Positions 8,770 to 16,873 of a stretch of DNA of 64,000 nucleotides are shown here, in pieces (the stretch's first letter is position 1; every line of letters starts with the position of its first letter). Below the pieces are notes generated by a model that was given only the letters and a program-made list of their open reading frames with translations, made no database searches and had not been told where the DNA came from. The translations under genes and the position numbers were made by a program. Origin of the DNA: Halorubrum vacuolatum (GTDB lineage Archaea > Halobacteriota > Halobacteria > Halobacteriales > Haloferacaceae); the NCBI RefSeq assembly GCF_900188065.1, contig NZ_FZNQ01000003.1:62001-126000 (forward strand), in the 5' to 3' direction.

Positions 8770-9798
8770 ATGACTTCCACCGACGTGTCCAACGATGCGG
8801 ATGCACACGGCGACGAAATATCCCCGAATGCAGCCGAGGACGCGAGCGCGTCGCCCGGCGCGCTCTCGGCGATCGGCAACTCGCCGATGATCGACCTCCC
8901 GACGCTCTCCCCACCGGACGGTGCCGCCATCTCGGTTAAATGGGAGGGCGCAAATCCGACCGGGAGTTTAAAAGACCGCATGGCGCTCGCCATGATCGAG
9001 GCCGCCCGCGAGCGCGGGGATCTCGCACCCGGCGAGCCGGTCGTTGAGTTCACGGGCGGGAGCACCGGATCGAGCCTCGCGTTCGTCTGTGCGGCGCTCG
9101 ATCACCCCTTCTCCGTCGTCACCGCCGACTGCGTCGCCGAGGAGAAGGTCGCCTCGATGCGGGCGCTCGGGGCGCGGGTCGAGGTCGTCGAGACGCCGAA
9201 CGGGACTCCCTACGACGGCCTCTTCGAGGACCTCCGGGCGGCGGCCGAGCGGATCGCCGACGGGACGGGCGCGTACTTTACGAACCAGTTCGAGAACCCC
9301 GACCAGCTCGACGGCTACGCGGCGCTCGGCCGGGAGATCCTGGCGGAACGCCCGGACGTCGACGAGTTCGTCATGACCGTCGGCACCGGCGGCTGTGCGA
9401 TGGGCACCGCACGGGCGTTGCGAGCGGCCGACGCCGACGTTCGTGTCTCCGTCGTCGAGCCGGCAGAATCCCCCGTCCTCACCGACGGGACGACCGGCGA
9501 ACACAGCGTGCAAGGGACCGCCATCGTCGGGTCGCCGCCACTCGTCGACCCGGCGCTTTATGACCGTGTCCACACGGTCCCCAACCGCGAGGGGATCGAC
9601 TGCGTCCGTGAGATCGCGACCGAGGAGGGGCTGCTCGTCGGCACGAGTACGGGCATGAACGTCGCGGCCGCCCGGCGGATCGCCGCCGAGCGCGACCCGG
9701 ACGAGCGCGTCGTCACGATCGCGTGTGATACCGGCTTAAAATACCTCTCGGAGGGGTTGTACGACGGACTGGAGGGCTCGACGTTCTGTCTCTGCTGA
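8770..9798 (+). CDS. PLP-dependent cysteine synthase family enzyme
   Basis: The 342-residue protein starts at ATG 8770 (MTSTDVSNDA). Fold-type II PLP motifs: WEGANPTGSLKDRMALAMIE (Schiff-base Lys in SLKDR), FTGGSTGSSLAFVCAA (substrate loop), TVGTGGCAMGTARAL (phosphate-binding glycine loop) and ATEEGLLVGTSTGMNVAAA. This family makes cysteine from O-acetylserine or cystathionine-type substrates. It differs from textbook CysK in the substrate loop (GGSTGSS), and it ends in Cys-Leu-Cys (FCLC), which is unusual and possibly metal or redox related. There is no neighbouring cysE. Confidence 0.8.
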   Translation: MTSTDVSNDADAHGDEISPNAAEDASASPGALSAIGNSPMIDLPTLSPPDGAAISVKWEGANPTGSLKDRMALAMIEAARERGDLAPGEPVVEFTGGSTGSSLAFVCAALDHPFSVVTADCVAEEKVASMRALGARVEVVETPNGTPYDGLFEDLRAAAERIADGTGAYFTNQFENPDQLDGYAALGREILAERPDVDEFVMTVGTGGCAMGTARALRAADADVRVSVVEPAESPVLTDGTTGEHSVQGTAIVGSPPLVDPALYDRVHTVPNREGIDCVREIATEEGLLVGTSTGMNVAAARRIAAERDPDERVVTIACDTGLKYLSEGLYDGLEGSTFCLC

Positions 9799-9802
9799 TC
9801 CG

Positions 9803-10114
9803 CTACGGTCGACCGCCGAGCGACTCCTGTTCGGCTCCATCCCCGCCACGGAGGCGACGCCGTCGCTTGTCGTAGGCCGCCTCCAACTTGGCGTTCGTCG
9901 CCCGCGAGACGAGATAACAGTCGGCGTCGCCGGCGTCCGCGGGATGCGCGCTCGCGATCCAGACGTGGCCGTCGCCTGCAGAGAGGGAGTCGGCCCAACG
10001 CTCGGCGGCCGCTCGGCTCTCGAAGGCATGCTCGGACCCTTCCTCGAAGACGAGGAGGCCGACCTTCGCGTTGCGCTTTCGCGCCGAGGGCTTGATCGCG
10101 ACGACGACGCTCAC
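9803..10114 (-). CDS. Conserved haloarchaeal protein of unknown function (103 aa)
   Basis: I place the start at GTG 10114 (VSVVVAIKPSARKRNAKVGL) because the longer ORF upstream is only translated tandem repeat. The protein is basic at its N-terminus, has VGLLVFEEGSEHAFESRAAAERWADSL and VWIASAHPADAGDADCYLVS, and ends in an Arg-rich tail, giving the look of a small alpha/beta protein that could bind nucleic acid. I do not recognise the family. It lies downstream of ilvE on the same strand and may share its transcript across the repeat array. Confidence 0.6.
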   Translation of the reverse strand: MSVVVAIKPSARKRNAKVGLLVFEEGSEHAFESRAAAERWADSLSAGDGHVWIASAHPADAGDADCYLVSRATNAKLEAAYDKRRRRLRGGDGAEQESLGGRP

Positions 10115-10174
10115 GGTGGTCGTTCCGTCGGCACCGAATAAAAATCCCCGTCGGACGCCCGGCGGGGGTGCCGC

Positions 10175-10228
10175 CGCCGATCGTGGACCGCTCACCGATC
10201 GTGGACCGCTCACCGATCGTGGACCGCT
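10175..10228. repeat. 18-bp tandem repeat x3 abutting the ilvE stop codon
   Basis: CACCGATCGTGGACCGCT is repeated at 10175-10192 (first two bases differ), 10193-10210 and 10211-10228. The last base overlaps the ilvE TAA (10228-10230), so in the ilvE direction the array starts at the stop codon. It separates ilvE from the next minus-strand gene. Confidence 0.9.
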
Positions 10229-11157
10229 TATAAATACGTGAACCAGTCGTCGTGCTCGTCGGTCCGCCGTTCGACCAGATCGAAGAATGCCCCCTGCAGC
10301 TCCTCGGTGACGGACCCACGGCTGCCGGACCCGATCTCGATGTCGTCGACGGTCCGGATCGGGGTCACCTCGGCCGCCGAGCCGGTGAAAAAGAGCTCGT
10401 CGGCCGTGTAGAGCTGTCCGCGGGAGATGACCGCCTCGTCGTGGACCGTGTAGCCCCGCTCGCGGGCGAGCGTGATCACGGTGTCGCGGGTGATCCCCTC
10501 GAGGATCGACTGGGCCGGGCCGGTGGTGTAGATCTCGCCGTCGTTGACCATGAAGATGTTCTCGCCGGGCCCCTCGGCGACGTTCCCCTCCTTATTTAAG
10601 ACGATGGCCTCGACGTAGCCGTTTCGACGGGCCTCCTCGCCGGCGAGCAGCGAGTTGACGTACAGCCCCGTCGTCTTCACGTTCGTCGGGATCTGTGAGG
10701 AGGCGTGTTTTCGCCAGGAGGAGACCATGACGTCGACGCCGTCCTCGAGCGCCTCCTCGCCGAGGTACGTTCCCCATGGCCAGGCGGCGACGACGAGGTC
10801 GGTCGGACAGTCCCCCGGCGAGACGCCGAGGGAATCGTAGCCGTAGTAGGCGATCGGCCGGATGTAACACGAGGTCAGGTCCTGCCGGCGGAGGAGCTCG
10901 AGCGTCGCCTCCGTGATCTCCTCACGATCGTGTTCGATATCCATCTCGTACAGCTTCGCGGAGTCGAAGAGCCGGTCGAGGTGTTCCTCCCAGCGGAAGA
11001 CCGCCGGCCCCTTTTCGGTCTCATAACAGCGAACCCCCTCGAACACCCCGCTGCCGTAGTGGAGGGCGTGTGTGAGAACGTGGGTCGTCGCGTCCTCCCA
11101 GTCGAGGAACTCCCCGTTCTTCCAGATCGTGTCGACGTCCATCTCGTCGAATCCCAT
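10228..11157 (-). CDS. ilvE: Branched-chain amino acid aminotransferase
   Basis: The 309-residue fold-type IV transaminase carries out the last step of Val/Leu/Ile synthesis. Motifs: WEDATTHVLTHALHYGSGVFEGVRCYET at the N-terminus, the expected PLP lysine in NVKTTGLYVNSLLA, and EAIVLNKEGNVAEGPGENIFMV followed by ILEGITRDTVITLARERG, all diagnostic. ATG 11157 gives the usual start (MGFDEMDVDTIWKNG). The gene is monocistronic or leads into the small gene beyond the repeat array. Confidence 0.95.
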   Translation of the reverse strand: MGFDEMDVDTIWKNGEFLDWEDATTHVLTHALHYGSGVFEGVRCYETEKGPAVFRWEEHLDRLFDSAKLYEMDIEHDREEITEATLELLRRQDLTSCYIRPIAYYGYDSLGVSPGDCPTDLVVAAWPWGTYLGEEALEDGVDVMVSSWRKHASSQIPTNVKTTGLYVNSLLAGEEARRNGYVEAIVLNKEGNVAEGPGENIFMVNDGEIYTTGPAQSILEGITRDTVITLARERGYTVHDEAVISRGQLYTADELFFTGSAAEVTPIRTVDDIEIGSGSRGSVTEELQGAFFDLVERRTDEHDDWFTYL

Positions 11158-11278
11158 GCACGAGCGTCGGCGTCCCGTAGCTTAAAACTCACACATCCGT
11201 GCGAAAGCGTGTCGCGTGTGCGACGGGTGTTCTCGCGGGGGCCGTGCGTTCGCTAGTTCACGCGAAAACCTCCGTCCG

Positions 11279-12448
11279 CTACTCCCGAAACGTCAGGGCG
11301 TCTCGGAGTTCTCGTGCATGCGCGAGCAGCGCCTCGCGATCCCCGCCGTTTTGCGGCCCTTCATCCCCGGTCACGGTTAGGTGTCCCATCTTTCGCAACG
11401 GACGCGCCTCGTCCTTGCCGTACCAGTGCAGGTCGGCGTCGGGCGCGTCGAGGACGGTCTCGACGCCCCGGAGCGTCGCGGGCCTTGGTTCGTCCACGTC
11501 GCCGAGGACGTTCGCCGTGACGGCTGGCGTGCGGAGATCCGTCGGACCGAGCGGCCAGCCGAGGACGGCGCGCGCGTGGTTCTCGAACTGGGAGGTTGCT
11601 GCCCCCTCGATCGTCCAGTGGCCGGAGTTGTGCGGCCGGGGGGCGATCTCGTTGACGAGGATGTCGCCGTCGGGCGTCTCGAACAGTTCGATCCCGAAGA
11701 CCCCACGCCCGTCGAGCTGTTCGAGGACGTCGCGGGCGATCGACTCGGCCTCGGCGACGACGGGGTCGGCCGCCCTCGCGGGCGTCATGCTTTCCCGGAG
11801 GATCTCCTCGCGGTGGAGCGTCTCGGTGACGGGATAGGTTCGCGTCTCGCCGTTCGCACCTCGGACGCCCATGACGGCGAGTTCGCGCTCGAAGGGGATC
11901 AGTCGCTCGGCCATGGCATGACCGCCGACTTCCGCGAGCGCGTCAGCTGCGTCGGTCGGCTCCTCGACCGGGACGTTTCCCCGGCCGTCATACCCTCCCT
12001 CGCGGGCTTTGAGCATGACGCCGCCGAACTCCTCGGCGACGCGTTCGAGCCCCTCGGCGGTCGCGACCCCGACGAACTCCGGGACCGGGATCCCGGCCTC
12101 GGCGAGCGCCTCCTTCTGGACGAGTTTGTCCTGAATCGTCCTGAGGGTGTCCGGGTCAGGATGAACCGGAATATCGTGCTTTGCGGCCGCCTCCGCGAGC
12201 AGATCCGGGTCGGCGAGTTCGATCTCGAAGGTGAGCGCATCGACCCGCTCGGCGAGCGCGTCGATCCCCTCCGGATCGTCGAAGTCAGCGACGATGGTGT
12301 CGCGGACGACCGGCGCGGCCGGTGGATCCGGCGTCGGGTCCAAGACGATGAGTTCGACGCCGAGCGGCGACGCCGCCTCCGCGAGCATCCGACCGAGCTG
12401 TCCCCCGCCCACGACCCCGAGCGTCGGCCCGGGCAACGTGATCGACAT
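11279..12448 (-). CDS. purK: 5-(carboxyamino)imidazole ribonucleotide synthase
   Basis: The 389-residue ATP-grasp enzyme starts at ATG 12448 (MSITLPGPTLGVVGGGQLGRM). Motifs include the N-terminal GGGQLG nucleotide-fold loop, KAREGGYDGRGN (ATP-grasp glycine loop), GVFGIELFETPDGDILVNEIAPRPHNSGH (metal and ADP site) and a C-terminal hybrid domain. It carboxylates AIR with bicarbonate and ATP in purine synthesis. Its partner mutase purE is usually adjacent in archaea but is not next to it here; ilvE lies downstream and a thioesterase is divergent upstream. Confidence 0.93.
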   Translation of the reverse strand: MSITLPGPTLGVVGGGQLGRMLAEAASPLGVELIVLDPTPDPPAAPVVRDTIVADFDDPEGIDALAERVDALTFEIELADPDLLAEAAAKHDIPVHPDPDTLRTIQDKLVQKEALAEAGIPVPEFVGVATAEGLERVAEEFGGVMLKAREGGYDGRGNVPVEEPTDAADALAEVGGHAMAERLIPFERELAVMGVRGANGETRTYPVTETLHREEILRESMTPARAADPVVAEAESIARDVLEQLDGRGVFGIELFETPDGDILVNEIAPRPHNSGHWTIEGAATSQFENHARAVLGWPLGPTDLRTPAVTANVLGDVDEPRPATLRGVETVLDAPDADLHWYGKDEARPLRKMGHLTVTGDEGPQNGGDREALLAHARELRDALTFRE

Positions 12449-12491
12449 GGACGGCGATACCGGATGTCGGTGCATAAACGTTCCCAACCGG

Positions 12492-12529
12492 ATCGATGGA
12501 TGATCCAGCGATGCGGATCATCCATCGAT
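12492..12529. promoter_or_regulatory. Perfect 15-bp inverted repeat between divergent purK and thioesterase genes
   Basis: ATCGATGGATGATCC (12492-12506) and GGATCATCCATCGAT (12515-12529) are exact inverted copies around an 8-bp loop, and a third GGATCATCC follows at 12532-12540. The element lies 44 bp upstream of the purK start and 98 bp upstream of the thioesterase start, so it could be an operator or a recombination-prone repeat. It is not a terminator, because both flanking genes point away. Confidence 0.6.
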
Positions 12530-12627
12530 GCGGATCATCCCGGCCGCCGGCGGGACGGTTCGACCCGAACCGATGGGGGTGGTCGGATCACCGGCAGCTA
12601 CATTCGACGCACCCGTGTGGGTGTTCC

Positions 12628-13068
12628 ATGGAGGAGTCGATCGACGAGATCCGTGCGCGAATCGCCGAGGACCCGTACTGCGCCACGCTCGGGATCGAGG
12701 TGACGGCGCTCGAACCGGGCTACGCCGAGGCCGAACTGGAGATCACGCCCGCGCTGACGAACTTTCACGGGATCCCCCACGGCGGGGCGATCCACTCGCT
12801 CGCGGACGCCGCGTGTGCGGCCGCCGCGAACTCGCGTGGCGAGGAGACGGTCGCGCTGGAGGGGAACATCTCGTATCTCGACGCGGTCGAGGTCGGCACG
12901 ACGCTTCGGGCGGTCGCCGAGGAGGTCCACACCGGCGGTCGAACGGCGGCCTACGAGGTCGTCGTCGGCGAGGCGGGGGCCGACACGAGCGGCGACGTGG
13001 AGAGGGATCACGGGGCCGATGACGGGCGGATCGCGACCGCCCGTATTCGCGCCTACCGGCTTTCGTGA
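12628..13068 (+). CDS. PaaI-type hotdog thioesterase
   Basis: The 146-residue single hotdog protein starts at ATG 12628 (MEESIDEIRARIAEDPYC). The signature HGIPHGGAIHSLADAACAAAANS contains the family His-Gly and Asp positions for acyl-CoA thioester hydrolysis. The beta strands GNISYLDAVEVGTTLRAVAE and ARIRAYRL complete the fold. Near the C-terminus, an acidic insert (GADTSGDVERDHGADDG) is probably a halophilic loop. The substrate is unknown; phenylacetyl- or aromatic-CoA is typical of PaaI. Confidence 0.85.
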   Translation: MEESIDEIRARIAEDPYCATLGIEVTALEPGYAEAELEITPALTNFHGIPHGGAIHSLADAACAAAANSRGEETVALEGNISYLDAVEVGTTLRAVAEEVHTGGRTAAYEVVVGEAGADTSGDVERDHGADDGRIATARIRAYRLS

Positions 13069-13095
13069 GCCCGTATCTATCCCCGTCGGTCACCA

Positions 13096-13518
13096 TCAGC
13101 CGATGCTCGCCGTGTCGGTATGCGTCCGGTCCCAGCCGTCGGTGATCGAGGCGGTCACCCGGGTCGCCTTGGTGTCGGGGACCCACAGGACCGCGGCTGG
13201 ATAGGTGATCACCTGCGCGGCCATGCCGGACTCGCACTCGACGTGCGCGTCGATGGAAAGCGCTTCGCCGTCGAGGGTCACGTCATCGACGACGAGCCGA
13301 TGACACCCCGCATCGGGGCCGCCGCCGGCGAGATACAGCAGCCGATCGGCGTCGAAATCGGCGCGGGCGATGAGGTCCGGCGAGTCCGAACGGCCGTCCG
13401 GGATCGACCCCTCCGCGTCCAGAAACCGAACGCGTCCGCCGGCATCCTCGTGATCGAACCAGTCCGGGCGCGCCTGAACCGGCGCGAGGGGCTCCGTCTC
13501 CCAGCGTGTTACGGTCAT
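13096..13518 (-). CDS. Hypothetical acidic protein (140 aa)
   Basis: ATG 13518 gives MTVTRWETEPLAPVQARPDW. The product is rich in beta-forming segments (CHRLVVDDVTLDGEALSIDAHVECESGM and PAAVLWVPDTKATRVTASI), with no signal peptide, TM helix or catalytic motif that I recognise. It could be an Ig- or beta-sandwich-like domain. It is convergent with the thioesterase (27-bp gap) and divides it from the subtilase gene on the same strand. Confidence 0.6.
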   Translation of the reverse strand: MTVTRWETEPLAPVQARPDWFDHEDAGGRVRFLDAEGSIPDGRSDSPDLIARADFDADRLLYLAGGGPDAGCHRLVVDDVTLDGEALSIDAHVECESGMAAQVITYPAAVLWVPDTKATRVTASITDGWDRTHTDTASIG

Positions 13519-13576
13519 GTGTTCATCCCCGGGTCGATGATTCAAAAGCGTTGACCCCGTTGTGGAACGCTCCCGC

Positions 13577-14881
13577 TCAATCCGGGAGTCCGGCCGGACA
13601 GCTCACGCCGTCGCCGGTGCCGCCGTCGTGCTCCTCGCCAAGCAGGGCGGCGACATCGACCAGTCCGGCTCCCTGCTCGGTTTCCTCAAGGCCGAGGTCC
13701 TCCGCGGTTTCGAGCAGCGCGACGCGCGTTTCGGCCGCGGATGCCCCGTCGCCGATGGCGTGTGCGGCGGCGCCGGCGACGTGTGGGGCGGCCATCGACG
13801 TGCCGTCCAAGGTGTCATAGCCGCCCGGGACGGGCGCGCAGATGTCCGCCCCCGGTGCCGCGATGTCGACACCCGGCCCCCGGCTGGAGAAGCCGGCGAT
13901 CCCGTCGTCGATGGTCGTCGCGGAGACGCCGAGATACTCGTCGTACGCGGCGGGGTAGCCCACGGAGTCGGCCCGTCCCCGGTTGCCGGCGGCGGCGACG
14001 AGCATGACGCCCGCCTCGAGAGCGTACTCGCCGGCGGCCTGCAGCGCGGGCGACTCCTGTGGCGATCCGAGGCTCAGGTTCACCACGTCCCAGCCCTGGT
14101 CCGCGGCGTACCGCACCGCCTTTGCGACCGCGGACGTTCGACACCGTCCGAGCCCGCCACACACCTTCAACGCGTGCAGCGTCGCGCCCGGCGCGACGCT
14201 CAAGGTCCCGTCGGACCGGCTCGCGCCCGCGGCCGTCCCCGCGACGTGGGTCCCGTGGCCACCGTCGTCGGACCACGGGTGCTCACAGTCGCCACCGCGA
14301 CACTTCACCCACGCTTTATGTGCGTCCTCGTCCGTCGGCGGGGCGACGGCGTCCTCGAGGTCGGGATGTGTCGCGTCGATGCCGCTGTCGATGATCCCGA
14401 TGTCGACGCCGTCCGCCCGTCGGCCGTCCTCGATGACCGTCTTCGCGCCGATGCGGGCGGTTCCCCACGGAACCGTCCGCCCGTCGTCTTCGCCCCCGTC
14501 ATCGTCTTCGCCCCCGTCATCGTCTTCCTCCCCGTCATCGTCTTCGTCCCCGTCATCGCCTCCGTCATCCGACGGATCGGAGGCGGTCTCCAGCCACCGA
14601 TCGGGCTGTACGAAGGCGACGTCGTCCCTGGAGGTCAACGATTCCACGCGGGCCGAAGAGAAGGTCCCGCGAACGAGCTGCCACGGCGTGTGCGCCCGCA
14701 GGTCGATCCGGAGGGGATCGGTGTCCGAGACGGACGAGGCGGCGGTTACGCCGGCGTCGGAGTCGGTCCCGACGATATACGTCGACATGCGCTCGTGAAT
14801 CACGGCACCCGCGGCGAGCGCGAGCGCGCCGGCACCGGCGCTTTTGAGCAGTTCCCGTCTCGACCAGGACCGATCCGTCAT
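13577..14881 (-). CDS. Tat-exported subtilisin-like serine protease (S8)
   Basis: The 434-residue preproenzyme starts at ATG 14881 with the Tat motif SRRELLKSAGAGALALAAGA. A short prodomain follows (about residues 33-100), then an Asp/Glu/Gly linker (101-133) encoded by repetitive DNA. The catalytic domain has D165 (GIIDSGIDATHPD), H212 (GGHGTHVAGT), oxyanion N300 (AAAGN) and S362 (DGTSMAAPHVAG). Four or more Cys (CRGGDC, CGGLGRC, ADIC) suggest disulfides. It resembles the halolysins, which degrade extracellular protein, but lacks their long C-terminal extension. Confidence 0.93.
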   Translation of the reverse strand: MTDRSWSRRELLKSAGAGALALAAGAVIHERMSTYIVGTDSDAGVTAASSVSDTDPLRIDLRAHTPWQLVRGTFSSARVESLTSRDDVAFVQPDRWLETASDPSDDGGDDGDEDDDGEEDDDGGEDDDGGEDDGRTVPWGTARIGAKTVIEDGRRADGVDIGIIDSGIDATHPDLEDAVAPPTDEDAHKAWVKCRGGDCEHPWSDDGGHGTHVAGTAAGASRSDGTLSVAPGATLHALKVCGGLGRCRTSAVAKAVRYAADQGWDVVNLSLGSPQESPALQAAGEYALEAGVMLVAAAGNRGRADSVGYPAAYDEYLGVSATTIDDGIAGFSSRGPGVDIAAPGADICAPVPGGYDTLDGTSMAAPHVAGAAAHAIGDGASAAETRVALLETAEDLGLEETEQGAGLVDVAALLGEEHDGGTGDGVSCPAGLPD

Positions 14882-14962
14882 TGACAACGTTACGTGTAGA
14901 CGAACATAAAACCTTGAGGACGACTCACACGGTCGCCGAACGCCGCCTCGTATATCCGCCGA

Positions 14963-15508
14963 CTACCGAACCGGCTCCCGTTCCAGCTTCGACTCCGCCC
15001 CCGACTCGCTCGCTGTCGTACGGTCGTCCTCGGGCGTCCCGTCCTCGGGCGTCGCTTGGTTCCTGCCTGTTATCGTCTCGTTCGTGGGGTCTCCCGTCTT
15101 TATCGAGGGTCCGCTCGACCCCTGTTCCTCGAGCGGCGTCGTGAGCCCGTCGCGGAGGTCGGACCCGAGATGTGCACCGAAGCCGCCGGCCGCGGCCGCG
15201 AGCGCAAGCGAAATCGCGAGCGATGCCGGGCCGATCGATCCGAGCGCAGCAACCGCGCCCAGCACGCCGGCCCCCGGAACCCCGGCGGCGGCGAGGACGA
15301 CGAGTTTCGCCGCCACCGCCGCGACGGTCGCCTCGACAAGCGGCCGGCGAGTGAGCGCGAGGCCGAGCAGGAACCCGCCGACGAGGATGCCGAGGAACGT
15401 CCCGACGCTCGTGTTCGCGAGGAGGCCGGCACCAGCCCCGCCGCCGACGGTGAGGAGGGCGAACGCGAGGGCGACGGGGGAGAACCGTCCGGTCGCTCGC
15501 GATGGCAT
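14963..15508 (-). CDS. Small Gly/Ala-rich multi-pass membrane protein
   Basis: The 181-residue protein has about four hydrophobic segments in its first 125 residues (VALAFALLTVGGGAGAGLL, TFLGILVGGFLLGLAL, AKLVVLAAAGVPGAGVLGAV, LAISLALAAAAGGFGAHLG) and a polar, Glu/Thr-rich cytoplasmic-type tail. It resembles haloarchaeal DUF-type small membrane proteins of unknown role. No transport or enzymatic signature is visible. It is upstream of the subtilase on the same strand with 80 bp between. Confidence 0.65.
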   Translation of the reverse strand: MPSRATGRFSPVALAFALLTVGGGAGAGLLANTSVGTFLGILVGGFLLGLALTRRPLVEATVAAVAAKLVVLAAAGVPGAGVLGAVAALGSIGPASLAISLALAAAAGGFGAHLGSDLRDGLTTPLEEQGSSGPSIKTGDPTNETITGRNQATPEDGTPEDDRTTASESGAESKLEREPVR

Positions 15509-15650
15509 ACGTTATCGATCGGCTCCGGGGGCAATGTATCTTCGGCCGGCCTCAATTCGTGGTCGTGGCGCTCCCTGATCTCCCGTTGGGGGCATCCGAC
15601 ACCTCCGTGAGGTCGTCCCCACGGAGCATTCATGTGTGTCCAGTACTACC

Positions 15651-15962
15651 ATGATATTGATGCCCAAACGAAACTCACTCTGCCCGTTTACCCGCGGCGG
15701 CCGGGCACGTGCACGTTCGGGAGCGAAGGCCGGCGCGACGATCGGCGCGAGCATCGGCTCCAGAGCGGGACCGGTTGCCGCCGGGATCGCCTCGGGGTTC
15801 GGCGGCGCGACGGGATACATCGCCGGCGCGATGATCGATGACCTGACGCCCGGAGGCGGTCGATTACTTCCCGACGGCGGCCGCGAGTTGGACGCCGTCG
15901 CCGACCGGTCGGACGGGGCGGACCACGCCGTTTCGATCCCGGTGACCGAAGCCGACCGGTAA
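15651..15962 (+). CDS. Glycine-zipper membrane protein (103 aa)
   Basis: The core GATIGASIGSRAGPVAAGI followed by FGGATGYIAGAMIDDL shows the regular G-x3-G spacing of glycine zippers, which pack helices in membranes or oligomers. The N-terminus is basic (MPKRNSLCPFTRGGRARAR) and the C-terminal third is soluble and acidic. The start is uncertain between ATG 15651 and ATG 15660. No function can be assigned. It has no operon partner. Confidence 0.5.
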   Translation: MILMPKRNSLCPFTRGGRARARSGAKAGATIGASIGSRAGPVAAGIASGFGGATGYIAGAMIDDLTPGGGRLLPDGGRELDAVADRSDGADHAVSIPVTEADR

Positions 15963-16229
15963 CGGGCCGGATCGCCGGCTGACGCCCCCGGGCCAGCGCC
16001 CGGAGGTCCCCGATCGCGGACGTCGCGTCCGGTTGGTGCCATTTTATTCGGTGTCGTCGCTTCCGTCCCCGGGGCGTTCGTCGTCGTCGCTTCCGCCGGC
16101 TCCGGCCCCGCCCCCGACCGACTTATGAGGCGTGCGGCGGTACCGGGTATAACGAATGTCGATCGATCGCGGAGCCCAGCGATACCAAGATGGTGGGTAC
16201 CGCTCCCCTGACGGCGGTGGATCGGCCGG
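15963..16229. other. Intergenic region without a convincing gene
   Basis: This G+C-rich stretch has a TATA-like GGTATAACG near 16147-16155, about 80 nt before the next start. A minus-strand reading frame ends at 16044 with an acidic GGSDDDERPGDGSDDTE tail, but it has no start before it runs antisense into the phosphatidyltransferase gene, so I do not call it. Confidence 0.4.
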
Positions 16230-16847
16230 ATGACCCTCGATAAACTCCGGCCCCTCTCGAACCGGGCAATCACACCCTTCGTCGCCCTCGCGACGCGGCT
16301 CGGGCTCTCCGCGAACGTCATCACGATCACCTCCATCGGCACCGCCGCGATGGCGGCCTACGCGCTCGTTCGGGGTGGGACGGACCCGTCGTGGTATCTC
16401 GCCGCCTCCGCGTTCGTGCTCTTTACGGGGTTTCTCGACGTGCTCGACGGGGCGGTGGCGCGCTCGACGGGCACCGACTCCGAGTTCGGCGACTTCCTCG
16501 ATCACGTCCTCGACCGCTACGGCGACGTGCTCGTGCTCGGCGGGCTCGCGGTCGGCACGGGACAGTACCTCCTGGGCATGGCCGCCGTCTCCGGCGTCCT
16601 CCTCACCGCCTATCTCGGAACGCAGGGCGACGCGCTCGGGCTCGGCCGGATCTATGGGGGACTGCTCGGCCGGGCCGACATCCTCGTGATCGTCGGGGCG
16701 GTGACGGCCGTGGCCGCGTTCAGTAACCCCGTTCTGTACGACCTCACGCTCGTGGAGTGGTCGGTCGTCTTCTTCGCGATCTTCACCCACGTCACTGCCC
16801 TCCAGCGGTTCGTCTGGTCGTGGCAGGAGCTTCGCGCGGACGGATGA
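16230..16847 (+). CDS. CDP-alcohol phosphatidyltransferase family membrane enzyme
   Basis: The 205-residue protein contains the complete catalytic signature D-x2-DG-x2-AR-x8-G-x3-D-x3-D (DVLDGAVARSTGTDSEFGDF...DHVLD, about residues 70-94), plus five or six TM helices. In archaea such enzymes condense CDP-archaeol with serine, glycerol-phosphate or inositol-phosphate head groups. The sequence most resembles the archaetidylinositol-phosphate-synthase-like branch, but the head group is not certain. The gene stands alone. Confidence 0.88.
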   Translation: MTLDKLRPLSNRAITPFVALATRLGLSANVITITSIGTAAMAAYALVRGGTDPSWYLAASAFVLFTGFLDVLDGAVARSTGTDSEFGDFLDHVLDRYGDVLVLGGLAVGTGQYLLGMAAVSGVLLTAYLGTQGDALGLGRIYGGLLGRADILVIVGAVTAVAAFSNPVLYDLTLVEWSVVFFAIFTHVTALQRFVWSWQELRADG

Positions 16848-16873
16848 GGTAGCGGATCCGGGGAGTGAGGAGC

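Noticed and set aside
16044-16230. Minus-strand acidic-tailed ORF
   Set aside because: It has a halophilic-looking C-terminus but no acceptable start or promoter before it runs antisense through the phosphatidyltransferase gene.
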